Of a stretch of DNA of 10,856 bases, positions 1-7,115 are shown piece after piece; the first letter of the stretch is position 1, and each line of letters opens with the position of its first letter. Source of the stretch: JANMAT01 sp031359995 (lineage in GTDB: Bacteria; Actinomycetota; Acidimicrobiia; Acidimicrobiales; Ilumatobacteraceae); NCBI GenBank assembly GCA_031359995.1, contig JANMAT010000139.1, positions 1 through 10,856 on the forward strand, read 5' to 3'. Position numbers and translations under genes: made by a program. The notes beneath the pieces were generated by a model, which saw only the letters and a list, made by a program, of their open reading frames with translations, did no database searches and was not told where the DNA came from.

Positions 1-1847
1 GTGGCGCCCCACACGAGCCAGGCCCGGTTGACGGTGGCGCCGGGTGGCAGGCTCAGCGTGGCCGACGACGACGCCGTGGTCGACGAGTCGCCGTCGACAT
101 CGATCGCCACCATCGGGGTCGAGCCGTTGTCACCGGTGCCGTCGAATGGCGTCGCACAACCGTCGCAGGTACGCAGCGTATTGCCGACCGTGACGATGTC
201 GCCACGGGTCACCGAGGCGTAGAGGGGCGCCGGGCCATTGCCCTGCACGGACCCGAGCCCCACGCTGGCCGAGCTGGCGCCAGAGCCGCCGGCGGCGTCG
301 CTCGACACCGACACCCCGACCGAGGGTGCACCGGTGACGCCCACACCGACCTGGGTCTGCAGCAGCAGCGAGCTCGACGCCGACGCGCCCAGCGACCCCC
401 GCACGCACGAGACCGACGGACCCGACGCGCGGCACGACCAGCCCTCGCCCTGGGACCCGGTGAAGGTGAAGCCCGACGGCAGGGTGATGTTGGCGCGCGT
501 GTTCACCGCCGGGTCGGGCCCGGCGTTGCTGACCGACACCGACACGAACGCGCTGCGGTTGGCGACGACCGGACCGAGGGGCGAGCCGGCCACGCTCAAC
601 GCGGCCCGCTTGGGTGTGGGCACACCGGTGGTGGTGGGGTCGGGCGGCGCGGCCGTGATGGGCGCCGGGGCGGTGGTGACCACCGACGACAACGGCGCCG
701 TGGACGTGGTCGTGCCGGCGCCCGTGGTCGTGGTGGCGGCCACGGTGGTGGTGGTCGTGCCGGCGACCGTGGTCGTGGTGCCGGGCCGGGTCGTCGTGGT
801 CGTGGCGGCGCGCGTGGTCGACGTGGCCTTGGCCACCGTGGTGGTGATGCGCGCCAGCGTGGTGCTCGATGCCGCGGTCGTGGTCACCACGATGCTGGTG
901 TCGGCCACGATGGTGGTCGGCTTGTCGCCCCCGGTGAGGGCGGCGACGGCGACGGCCACGGCTACGCCGGCGGCCACCACGCCACCGCCCACGGCGGCCT
1001 GCTGGCCCCGAGGCCGACCCCGGAACAGCAGCAGCAGACCCTTGCCGGCGCCGGCGGCGGCCAGGTGGTGCAGGTACGTCGCCGCGGGAACGCCGAGCAG
1101 CACGGGCGGCAGTGCGCTGCGCAGCGTGCCCGAGACCTCGCGCAGCTCCACCAGCACGGCCTTGCACGGCACACACCCGTCGAGGTGCTCTTCCACCTTG
1201 GCCCGGTCGCGGTTGGACAGCGAGTCGCGCACGTAGCCCCCCAGGCGACCGCGCGTCTCCTTGCAGCCGGCGGGCGGCTCGATCTGGAGGTGGGCCTGCA
1301 GGTAGGCCTCGCGCAGGCCCTCGCGGGCGCGGTAGGCCAGTGCGGCCACGGCGTTGGGGGCGATGCCGAGCATGGGCGCGACCTCGGCCGGTGGGCGCCC
1401 TTCGACCTCGGTGTGCCACAGCACGGTCTGCCACCGCTCGGGCAGGTTGGCGAACGCCCGGGCCACCAGCTCCTTGTCCTCGCCGGCCATGGCGGCGCGG
1501 GCCACGAGCACGGCATCGAGGTCCTCGGGTACCTCGTCGCGGACCTCGACCCGACCGTCCTTGCGGGACCGGTCGTAGAAGGCGTTGCGGACGGCGGTCA
1601 GCAGGTAGGGGCGGAAGGCGACCTCGGGGCCGCCACCCTTGCGCAGGGCCCGCAGCACGCGGGTGAAGGCCTCCGACACCAGGTCGTCGGCATCGGACCT
1701 CGACCGCACCAGGCTCCGGGCGGCCGCTCGGGCGGCGCCCAGGTGGCGGTGGTACAGCTCCGAGAACGCGGCGTCATCACCGCCGCGCGCACTCAGGATC
1801 AGGTCGGCGTCCGCTTTCGGCGCCACCTCGATGGGGTTGCTGCTCAT
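1..1847 (-). CDS. ECF sigma factor fused to zinc-finger anti-sigma, TM and surface domain (C-terminus beyond window)
   Basis: One uninterrupted minus-strand frame of 615 codons starts at ATG 1847-1845 and runs off the left edge. Residues 20-95 look like sigma region 2 (SELYHRHL, DADDLVSEAFTRVLRALR) and 130-185 like region 4 (LPERWQTVLWHTEVEG, then a helix-turn-helix). Residues 195-228 form a zf-HC2/ZAS-type zinc finger: Cys195, then His221, Cys225 and Cys228 in HLDGCVPC, all four ligands present. Residues 284-305 are an Ala/Val/Gly membrane helix. A Thr-rich stalk (about 311-405) follows, then a DUF11-like beta domain (413-518) and a further surface-type domain (from about 540). The sigma and zinc-finger parts should be cytoplasmic and the rest outside. 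ECF factors with anti-sigma-like C-terminal extensions are known in Actinobacteria; the exact subgroup is not assigned. GAGG lies 11 nt before ATG; a GTG nine codons upstream is an alternative start. The 4-TM gene ends 52 nt upstream, so co-transcription is likely. Confidence 0.88.
   Translation of the reverse strand, partial: MSSNPIEVAPKADADLILSARGGDDAAFSELYHRHLGAARAAARSLVRSRSDADDLVSEAFTRVLRALRKGGGPEVAFRPYLLTAVRNAFYDRSRKDGRVEVRDEVPEDLDAVLVARAAMAGEDKELVARAFANLPERWQTVLWHTEVEGRPPAEVAPMLGIAPNAVAALAYRAREGLREAYLQAHLQIEPPAGCKETRGRLGGYVRDSLSNRDRAKVEEHLDGCVPCKAVLVELREVSGTLRSALPPVLLGVPAATYLHHLAAAGAGKGLLLLFRGRPRGQQAAVGGGVVAAGVAVAVAVAALTGGDKPTTIVADTSIVVTTTAASSTTLARITTTVAKATSTTRAATTTTTRPGTTTTVAGTTTTTVAATTTTGAGTTTSTAPLSSVVTTAPAPITAAPPDPTTTGVPTPKRAALSVAGSPLGPVVANRSAFVSVSVSNAGPDPAVNTRANITLPSGFTFTGSQGEGWSCRASGPSVSCVRGSLGASASSSLLLQTQVGVGVTGAPSVGVSVSSDAAGGSGASSASVGLGSVQGNGPAPLYASVTRGDIVTVGNTLRTCDGCATPFDGTGDNGSTPMVAIDVDGDSSTTASSSATLSLPPGATVNRAWLVWGA
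633..917 (-). repeat. Low-complexity Thr-rich stalk-coding tract
   Basis: This is the part of the sigma-fusion gene that encodes residues of about 311-405. On the plus strand it reads as runs of GTGGT/CGTGG units and on the coding strand as ACC/ACG codons. The product has many TTTT and TTTTT runs separated by Ala, Gly, Val or Arg-Pro. This is typical of an extended, possibly O-glycosylated stalk that lifts a domain away from the membrane. The tract is prone to slippage, so stalk length may vary between strains. Confidence 0.75.
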
Positions 1848-1899
1848 GTTGCCCTTGTCCTCGCCTGCCCCCACTGTATGTGACGGGCACCGGACCGGC

Positions 1900-2448
1900 T
1901 CATGACGGGCCGTCGAGGTTGCCGCGCACCTCGGTCAGCGGTGCAGCCCTCACCACCAGGGTCAGGACCGCGGCGCTGAGCGTCAGGGCCGCCTCGTAGC
2001 GTCCGAGGCCGACCCGGCCACCCTGCAGATCGAGGCCGGCCATGAAGCCGAGCACGAGGGTGCCGGCGACCGAGGCGGCGAACGCACCCCGGTCGAGCAC
2101 GGCGGCCGCGAGCACGAGGACGCCGAGCAGGAACGGGACCGGCCACCACGCGTCCCACCGGGGGGCCAGCTCGAGGTGCCGGGCGGTCAAGACGAGGCGT
2201 GACAGCGCCAGCAGCACGAGCGCCCACCCGAAGGCGAAGGCGAAGCGCCACGAGGCGGGCACGCCGAGCTCCGGCGGGCGCGGGTCGGCAGGCGGCGCGC
2301 CCGGGTTCGTGGCGGCGGCGACAGGCGCCGGAGCCGCCGCGGGGTACGCAGGGACGGCCGCGGCTGTCGGCAGGGTCGTCGACGGGGGGAGGGGCCCAGG
2401 CACGCCGGGTGCCGGAGGAGGCCAAGCGGCGTCGGCGGTGCCGTCCAT
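1900..2448 (-). CDS. Small membrane protein with Pro/Ala-rich N-terminus and four TM helices
   Basis: The 182-residue product matches no family I can name. Residues 1-65 are a Pro/Ala-rich, probably disordered and cytoplasmic segment. Four hydrophobic segments follow, at about 68-88, 101-118, 122-140 and 151-168. The N-terminal disordered tail plus four helices resembles many uncharacterised actinobacterial membrane proteins (DUF4870/DUF308-like layouts), but I see no diagnostic motif. The gene begins at ATG 2448-2446, is divergent from the PDZ/Lon protease gene, and ends 52 bp before the sigma-fusion gene on the same strand. The two are probably one transcript, so it may be an accessory or membrane partner of the sigma system; this is inferred from position only. 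AGAGG lies only 3 nt before ATG and a -10-like TAACGT 9 nt before it, so the transcript may be almost leaderless. Confidence 0.75.
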   Translation of the reverse strand: MDGTADAAWPPPAPGVPGPLPPSTTLPTAAAVPAYPAAAPAPVAAATNPGAPPADPRPPELGVPASWRFAFAFGWALVLLALSRLVLTARHLELAPRWDAWWPVPFLLGVLVLAAAVLDRGAFAASVAGTLVLGFMAGLDLQGGRVGLGRYEAALTLSAAVLTLVVRAAPLTEVRGNLDGPS

Positions 2449-2457
2449 GGACCTCTC

Positions 2458-2486
2458 ACGTTACCTCTGCACCCACCCGGTAGCGT
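2458..2486. promoter_or_regulatory. Divergent back-to-back -10 boxes, probably leaderless transcripts
   Basis: The 45-bp gap between the divergent genes holds TAGCGT at 2481-2486 on the plus strand, 7 nt before the GTG at 2494. It also holds TAACGT on the minus strand (2463 to 2458), 9 nt before the ATG at 2448. Both fit the actinobacterial TANNNT -10 element. The spacing would put the transcription start at, or within about 2 nt of, the start codon. The protease gene has no Shine-Dalgarno, which fits a leaderless message. No good -35 is visible for either. The boxes lie 17 bp apart, so two polymerases could hardly bind together. Confidence 0.45.
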
Positions 2487-2493
2487 TGACCCC

Positions 2494-3708
2494 GTGCCTC
2501 CCCGGTCGGTGTCACCCCAGACGGTGCCGGCCTCCCGGGGCGAGCGGATCGGCCTGGGCGCCCTTCTCGTGGCGGCGATGGCGGTCCCGTCGTTCGTGGC
2601 GGCGAAGTCGCTGCTGCCCGTGCCGACGCACCCGGCCGTGCCCGCGGTGGGTTCGGGTTCCCGGTGCGGGCGGCCGTTCCCGTCGGCGGCGCAGAACGAG
2701 GGGCTCGTCCGCGGACCGGTGGCCTTCGCCCAGCTGCCCGGCGATGTCGCCTCGGCCGCCGACGCGGCCATCGTCGACGGCCAGCCGCCCGAGGACCACG
2801 CCGGCCAGATCAGCTACGTCACGGGTCACGTTGCCGACGTGACGAACTGGCTCGCCCTCGATCTCGCCGGGCGCGACTGCCGGGCCGACCTGCTGAACCG
2901 GCGGGAGGTGCTCGGTGACGCTGATCCGGCCACCGCGGCGACCGCCGACACCCGCGCCATGAGCTCCTCACAGGAGATCGCTGCGTACGTGGCGTTCCGA
3001 TACCTGGGCCAGAAGGTGGACGTGAGCGGGGCGGGCGTCATCGTCGATTCGACGTGTCTCGACGGCACGTTCTCGGCGTGCAAGGTCGAGGCACCAGCGG
3101 CGAAGGTGTTGCGCAAGGGCGACATCGTCACGGCGGTCGGCGGGCAGCCGGTGCAGTTGACGACCGATCTGGCCACCGCCCTCGCCGAGCGGAAGCCGGG
3201 CGACACCGTCACCATCGCCTTCACCCGCGACGGCGCGGCGTCCTCGGGCGATGTCACGCTCGTCGAAGGGGCGGGTGGGCGGGCGATCCTCGGCATTCTG
3301 CCCAGCGCCGTGCTCCCCGCGACGGCCCGGTTCAGCCTCCCCTACTCGGTCGAGATCGACGCCGGCCCGATCGGTGGCGCATCGGCCGGACTGGCCTGGA
3401 CCCTGGCCATCGTCGACTCCGTCACCGACGGCGACCTCTTCGGCGGCAAGCACGTCGTCGCCACCGGTGAGATCGGTGCCACCGGCGCGATCAACAACGT
3501 CGGTGGTGTGCGCCAGAAGGCCCTCGCCGCCGCGGCGCATGGCGCCGAGGTGATGCTGGTGCCGGCCGAACAGGCGGCCACCGCCCGCATCGCCACCCGT
3601 GGCACCGGTCTAGCGGTGCGCGGTGTCGAGACCCTCACGGAGGCCCTCACCGCGCTCGCCGAGTGGGGCGGGGGGTCCAAGGTCGTACAACCACCGACCG
3701 CGGGCTGA
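2494..3708 (+). CDS. Membrane-anchored PDZ and Lon-type (S16) serine protease, YlbL-like
   Basis: The 404-residue protein has an N-terminal signal anchor (about 19-41), an unassigned region (42-170), a PDZ domain (about 175-258) and a C-terminal Lon proteolytic domain (about 270-390). The Ser/Lys dyad is visible: Ser297 in GPIGGASAGL and Lys342 in VGGVRQKAL, with the supporting motif TGEIGATGAINNVGG. There is no AAA ATPase domain, so this is the YlbL-like membrane PDZ/S16 class rather than Lon itself. The protease should face outside the membrane and cleave exported or membrane proteins without ATP. The usual Pro before the catalytic Ser in this class (GPSAG) is Ala here; the dyad is intact, so activity is expected. 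The GTG start at 2494 lacks a Shine-Dalgarno and sits 7 nt after a -10-like box. The gene is divergent from the 4-TM/sigma-fusion pair. Its substrate is unknown. Confidence 0.9.
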   Translation: MPPRSVSPQTVPASRGERIGLGALLVAAMAVPSFVAAKSLLPVPTHPAVPAVGSGSRCGRPFPSAAQNEGLVRGPVAFAQLPGDVASAADAAIVDGQPPEDHAGQISYVTGHVADVTNWLALDLAGRDCRADLLNRREVLGDADPATAATADTRAMSSSQEIAAYVAFRYLGQKVDVSGAGVIVDSTCLDGTFSACKVEAPAAKVLRKGDIVTAVGGQPVQLTTDLATALAERKPGDTVTIAFTRDGAASSGDVTLVEGAGGRAILGILPSAVLPATARFSLPYSVEIDAGPIGGASAGLAWTLAIVDSVTDGDLFGGKHVVATGEIGATGAINNVGGVRQKALAAAAHGAEVMLVPAEQAATARIATRGTGLAVRGVETLTEALTALAEWGGGSKVVQPPTAG

Positions 3709-3875
3709 CCGGCCGGGGGCCTGGCCGGGGGCCGGCAGCGCGGATCGGCCGCCCGATGGTCGTAGCCCGTATGGACGCCGGTCGCTCGCGCCACGTCCGG
3801 TGTTCGCTGAGGGTGCGGGGCGATCGAGCCCCACGGTTCTGACGACACCCGGGCCGACGGCTGACCCGAACCCCA

Positions 3876-3912
3876 CCCGCCGGCACCGACCGGGTCGGCC
3901 GGGTTCGGCGGG
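3876..3912. terminator. Possible bidirectional terminator between convergent genes
   Basis: The protease gene and glgC converge on a 222-bp gap (3709-3930). Within it CCCGCCG (3876-3882) pairs with CGGCGGG (3906-3912), and inside that CCGAC (3886-3890) pairs with GTCGG (3894-3898) around a 3-nt loop. There is no T-tract on either side, which is common for high-GC actinobacterial hairpins but weakens the call. The same gap holds an 11-bp direct repeat GGCCGGGGGCC near 3713-3735. I see no gene in it. Confidence 0.35.
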
Positions 3913-3930
3913 CGCCCACCCCGCGCCGCT

Positions 3931-5169
3931 TCACCCCTCGGCGTTGAGGTTGCGGTCCTTGTCGATCACCGTGATGCCGTTGTCGGACACGGTGAAGCGG
4001 GCCTCGTCGACGGCGCGGTCGAAGCCGATGCGCAGCCCGGCGGGCACGACCACGTTCTTGTCGACGACGACGCGGTTCAGGCGGGCGCCGGGACCGATGG
4101 TGACACCGGGGAAGATGATCGAGTCGACGACGTGGGCGTCGTGATCGACGTAGACACCGGGGCCGACGATGGACCGCTCGACGTGCGCCCCCGACACGAT
4201 GGACCCCTGGCACAGCAGGCTGCCGTCCACGAACGTGGGCTCGCCGCCCCGCCCGCGCGACACCTTGGCCGGCGGGCGCGAATCGTGGCTCGTGTACACC
4301 GGCCAGGCGTCGTTGTAGAGGTTGAAGATCGGCACCGGCGCCAGCAGGTCCATGTTGGCGTCGTAGTACGAGTCGATGGTGCCGACGTCGCGCCAGTAGC
4401 CCTTCTCGCGCTCGTTCTGCCCGGGCACGAGGTTGGTGGAGAAGTCGTACACGTGGGCCACGCCCTGCGCAGTGAGGGCCGGGATCACGTGACCGCCCAG
4501 GTCGGTGATCTGGTTGTCCTCGCCCGTGGGCGTGACGATGTCGACCAGCGTCTTGGTGTTGAACACGTAGTTGCCCATGCTGGCCAGGCAGCGGGTGGGG
4601 TCACCGGGCATGGACGGCGGGGTGGGTGACTTCTCGTGGAACTCGATGATCTCGCCCGCCTCGTTCGACTCGATCACACCGAACGCCTTGGCCTGCTCGT
4701 ACGGCACCGGGATGGCGGCCACGGTGACGCCCGCACCTGTCTCGAGGTGGCGGTCGACCATCTGGCGCACGTCCATGCGGTAGATGTGATCGGCACCGAA
4801 CACGCAGACCACGTCGGGCTGCTCGTCACCGATGAGGTTGAGGTTCTGGTAGATGGCGTCGGCCGAGCCCGAGAACCAGAACGGCCCCCGGCGCATCTGG
4901 GCCGGCACCGGCGTGACGTAGCTGCCCAACAGGGTCGAGAAGCGCCACGTCTGGCTGATGTGGCGGTCGAGGCTGTGGCTCTTGTACTGGGTGAGCACCA
5001 CGATCTTCAGGTACCGGGCGTTGGCGAAGTTCGACAGCGCGAAGTCGATGATGCGGTAACTGCCGCCGAAGGGCACGGCCGGCTTGGCCCGATCGGCCGT
5101 GAGCGGGAGCATGCGCTTGCCTTCGCCACCGGCGAGGACGATCACGAGGACCTTGGGTTCGGCTGCCAT
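3931..5169 (-). CDS. glgC: Glucose-1-phosphate adenylyltransferase (ADP-glucose pyrophosphorylase)
   Basis: The enzyme makes ADP-glucose and pyrophosphate from glucose-1-phosphate and ATP, the committed step of bacterial glycogen synthesis in the cytoplasm. The 412-residue length is normal. The N-terminal nucleotidyltransferase fold carries the signature GGEGKRMLPLT (14-24), AKPAVPFGG (28-36), the region LTQYKSHSLDRHISQTW (59-75) and FGADHIYRMD with the likely catalytic Asp127. Lys180 in FHEKS matches the glucose-1-phosphate-binding Lys. SMGNYVF (197-203) and YWRDVGT (258-264) are family motifs. Residues of about 311-380 form the C-terminal left-handed beta-helix used for allostery and tetramer assembly. 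The start is ATG 5169-5167; GAGG lies 13 nt upstream, rather far. glgA ends 56 bp upstream on the same strand, so the two form a glgA-glgC unit. Confidence 0.97.
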   Translation of the reverse strand: MAAEPKVLVIVLAGGEGKRMLPLTADRAKPAVPFGGSYRIIDFALSNFANARYLKIVVLTQYKSHSLDRHISQTWRFSTLLGSYVTPVPAQMRRGPFWFSGSADAIYQNLNLIGDEQPDVVCVFGADHIYRMDVRQMVDRHLETGAGVTVAAIPVPYEQAKAFGVIESNEAGEIIEFHEKSPTPPSMPGDPTRCLASMGNYVFNTKTLVDIVTPTGEDNQITDLGGHVIPALTAQGVAHVYDFSTNLVPGQNEREKGYWRDVGTIDSYYDANMDLLAPVPIFNLYNDAWPVYTSHDSRPPAKVSRGRGGEPTFVDGSLLCQGSIVSGAHVERSIVGPGVYVDHDAHVVDSIIFPGVTIGPGARLNRVVVDKNVVVPAGLRIGFDRAVDEARFTVSDNGITVIDKDRNLNAEG

Positions 5170-5225
5170 GCCCCGGAAGGTACCTCAACCGGAGGGCGGT
5201 GATGCGCGGTCCACGGACCCGATGT

Positions 5226-6608
5226 TCAGCGACCCCGGACCTGTTCGTAGAGGGCCAGGTGCCGCGTCGCTGGTTCGCGCCACGACCAGTCCACGGCCAT
5301 GCCCCGCGCCTGCGCGGCGGCGCGACGGTTCGGAACGGACCAGCCCCGCACGGCCCGGTGCGCCACATCGAGCAGGGCCAGCGTGTCGGGGTGGGGCGCC
5401 GCCCAGCCGGTGCCTTCGTTCGGTCGCTCATCGCCGTCGATCACGGTGTCGCGCAGGCCGCCCACCGCGGTGACCACGGGCAGGCAGCCGTAGCGGAGGG
5501 CCTGCATCTGGGCCAGCCCGCACGGCTCGAACCGGCTCGGCATCAGCAGCAGGTCGCCACCGGCGAACAAGCGGTGCGACAGCGCCTCGTCGTAGCCCTC
5601 CACGAAGGCCACGTGCGCCGGGTGGTCGGCGGCAGCGCGGTGGAGCGCCGAGGCCAGGGCGGCCTCACCCGAGCCGAGCACCGCCAGCTGCGCCGGCATG
5701 CCGCGAAGGAAGTCGACCAGGGGCAGCACCAGGTCGACGCCCTTCTGCTCCACCAGTCGGGTCACCATCACGAACAGCGGCCCGGGCCCGGCGGGCAGGC
5801 CCATGGCCTTGCGCACGGCGGCCTGGTTGACGGCGCGGGGCTTCAGGTTCTTGGCCGTGTAGGTGGCGGCCAGCAACGGGTCGCTCGACGGGTCCCACAT
5901 GTCGGTGTCGATGCCGTTGAGGATGCCGACCAGCGCGTCACCCCGGTGTTCGAGCACCTCGTGCAGGCCGTAGCCGTTGGCCGGCTCGAGGATCTCGGCC
6001 GCGTAGGAGGGGCTCACGGCCACGATGGCGTCGGCCAGCAGCAGGCCGCCCGACAACGGGTTGCAGGTGCCGTAGCGCTCGTAGCTGGCCGAGCGCGGCC
6101 CGAGGCGGCCCAGCCACTCGGCCACCGTGGCGCCCTGGTAGGCCAGGTTGTGGATCGACAAGACCGACGCCACGTCGGGGTCGATGTCGGCCAGCGCGGC
6201 GGCGGTGTGCCAGTCGTTCAGGTGCACCACGTCGGGCGTCCATCGGCGCACCAGGGCGGCCACCGCCATGGAGAAGCCGAGGAACCGGGCGTCGTTGTCG
6301 GGCCAGCCGCTGCCGTCGGGCTGCAGGTACGGGTGAGCCCGGGCCATGCCCGGCACCTCGACCAGGTGCAGGGGACCGGCCACCGGGTGCACGCCCGAGC
6401 GCACGCGGGCCGGCGCGACCCATGCCGGCACGTCGGTGAGCTCGAAGGTGGTCTGGTCGGCCAGTTCGACCGTGCCGTAGTCGGGCATGACCACGTCGAT
6501 GGCCGTGCCCCGACGACGCAGTTCCTGCACGAGGCCCGCCGCCGCGGCGGCGAGCCCTCCGACAGAGGCGACGGGGGCGAACTCGGCGGTGGCGAACAGC
6601 ACCTTCAC
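5226..6608 (-). CDS. glgA: Glycogen synthase, GT5 family (ADP-glucose type) with altered N-terminal loop
   Basis: The 460-residue GT-B enzyme should transfer glucose from ADP-glucose to the non-reducing end of an alpha-1,4-glucan. Most catalytic landmarks of GT5 synthases are present: Asp132 in LNDWH, His153 in HNLAYQG, NGIDTDMWDP (231-240), Arg284 and Lys289 in TRLVEQKG, and Glu361/Cys363 in PSRFEPCGL. An oddity is the N-terminal loop. Where E. coli GlgA has K15-T-G-G-L-A-D, this protein reads S15-V-G-G-L-A-A, so the Lys known to contact ADP-glucose and the following Asp are both gone. It may have weaker or changed donor use. It starts at GTG 6608-6606 with no clear Shine-Dalgarno. The cupin gene ends 45 bp upstream and glgC starts 56 bp downstream, consistent with one transcript. 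Confidence 0.92.
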   Translation of the reverse strand: MKVLFATAEFAPVASVGGLAAAAAGLVQELRRRGTAIDVVMPDYGTVELADQTTFELTDVPAWVAPARVRSGVHPVAGPLHLVEVPGMARAHPYLQPDGSGWPDNDARFLGFSMAVAALVRRWTPDVVHLNDWHTAAALADIDPDVASVLSIHNLAYQGATVAEWLGRLGPRSASYERYGTCNPLSGGLLLADAIVAVSPSYAAEILEPANGYGLHEVLEHRGDALVGILNGIDTDMWDPSSDPLLAATYTAKNLKPRAVNQAAVRKAMGLPAGPGPLFVMVTRLVEQKGVDLVLPLVDFLRGMPAQLAVLGSGEAALASALHRAAADHPAHVAFVEGYDEALSHRLFAGGDLLLMPSRFEPCGLAQMQALRYGCLPVVTAVGGLRDTVIDGDERPNEGTGWAAPHPDTLALLDVAHRAVRGWSVPNRRAAAQARGMAVDWSWREPATRHLALYEQVRGR

Positions 6609-6653
6609 GGGGCGAATGCTGGCACGCCGCCGACGGGCCGACCGTATGGGCCG

Positions 6654-7034
6654 CTAGTCGCCGGCGTGGTAGTCGTCATCGGTCACGTGCTCGCCCCAGG
6701 AGGCGGCCCCGTGGGTGATCGACAGGTGGGTCATGCCGTGGGCCGGGGCGGCGCCGTGCCAGTGCCACTCGCCACCGGGTGTCTCGATCACGTCGCCGGG
6801 ACGGATGACCGCCTTCGTCTCGCCGCGCGACTGCACCCGCCCCTCGCCGTCGGTGACGTACAACGTCTGGCCGTCGCTGTGGCTGTGCCACGCGGTGCGG
6901 GCGCCGGGCTCGAAGCGCACGGCGGCGATCGAGGTGGTCGACGCGTCGTCGGCCTGCTTGATGACGTCGAGCGTCACCTCACCGGTGAACCAGGCGGCCG
7001 GGCCCTTCCTGGTCGCCTTCGGTCGGATCTCCAT
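6654..7034 (-). CDS. Single-domain metal-binding cupin, hydroxynitrile-lyase-like subgroup
   Basis: The 126-residue protein is a compact cupin. Metal ligands are visible: His50, His52 and Gln56 in WHSHSDGQ, and His91 in EWHWHGAAP. This arrangement and spacing match the Mn-dependent cupins that include the bacterial (R)-hydroxynitrile lyase from Granulicella. Most relatives have no proven reaction, so substrate and reaction remain open. The second cupin motif, IRPGDVIETPGGEWHWHG (77-94), is complete, as is the C-terminal GEHVTDDDY stretch typical of this subgroup. The ATG start at 7034-7032 has a good GGAG 7 nt upstream (7042-7045). It precedes glgA by 45 bp on the same strand but has no evident role in glycogen synthesis. 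A metabolic link to the P450 remnant upstream is equally possible. Confidence 0.85.
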   Translation of the reverse strand: MEIRPKATRKGPAAWFTGEVTLDVIKQADDASTTSIAAVRFEPGARTAWHSHSDGQTLYVTDGEGRVQSRGETKAVIRPGDVIETPGGEWHWHGAAPAHGMTHLSITHGAASWGEHVTDDDYHAGD

Positions 7035-7067
7035 CGGTGCGCTCCCTTCGACGGCGGTGGCACCAGG

Positions 7068-7073
7068 ACGCTA
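7068..7073 (-). promoter_or_regulatory. Possible -10 box for cupin-glgA-glgC
   Basis: TAGCGT on the minus strand fits the actinobacterial TANNNT consensus. A start about 7 nt downstream would leave a leader of about 27 nt before the cupin ATG, enough to contain its GGAG site. A TTGGAA lies upstream, but at about 20 nt spacing, which is long. The same hexamer precedes the protease gene at 2481. Confidence 0.3.
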
Positions 7074-7078
7074 CTGCC

Positions 7079-7093
7079 CGGGGCGACACCCCG
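7079..7093 (-). terminator. Short GC hairpin downstream of the P450 remnant
   Basis: CGGGG (7079-7083) and CCCCG (7089-7093) pair around a 5-nt loop, 22 nt after the P450 remnant's stop codon. It could be the old terminator of the P450 gene. There is no T-tract. Confidence 0.35.
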
Positions 7094-7115
7094 TTCCAAC
7101 CGGCCGCCCGCGGCG

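Noticed and set aside
633..917. Regular short repeats considered as a CRISPR or minisatellite.
   Set aside because: There is no constant repeat with spacers. The pattern is explained by Thr codons in an open frame.
130..1434. A 434-codon minus-strand open frame, rich in His and Arg.
   Set aside because: It is the out-of-frame shadow of the sigma-fusion gene. The His runs are frame-shifted readings of the Thr-rich stalk, and it has no domain logic.
3713..3735. Direct repeat of GGCCGGGGGCC.
   Set aside because: Only two short, low-complexity GC copies; no attachment-site, insertion or iteron context.
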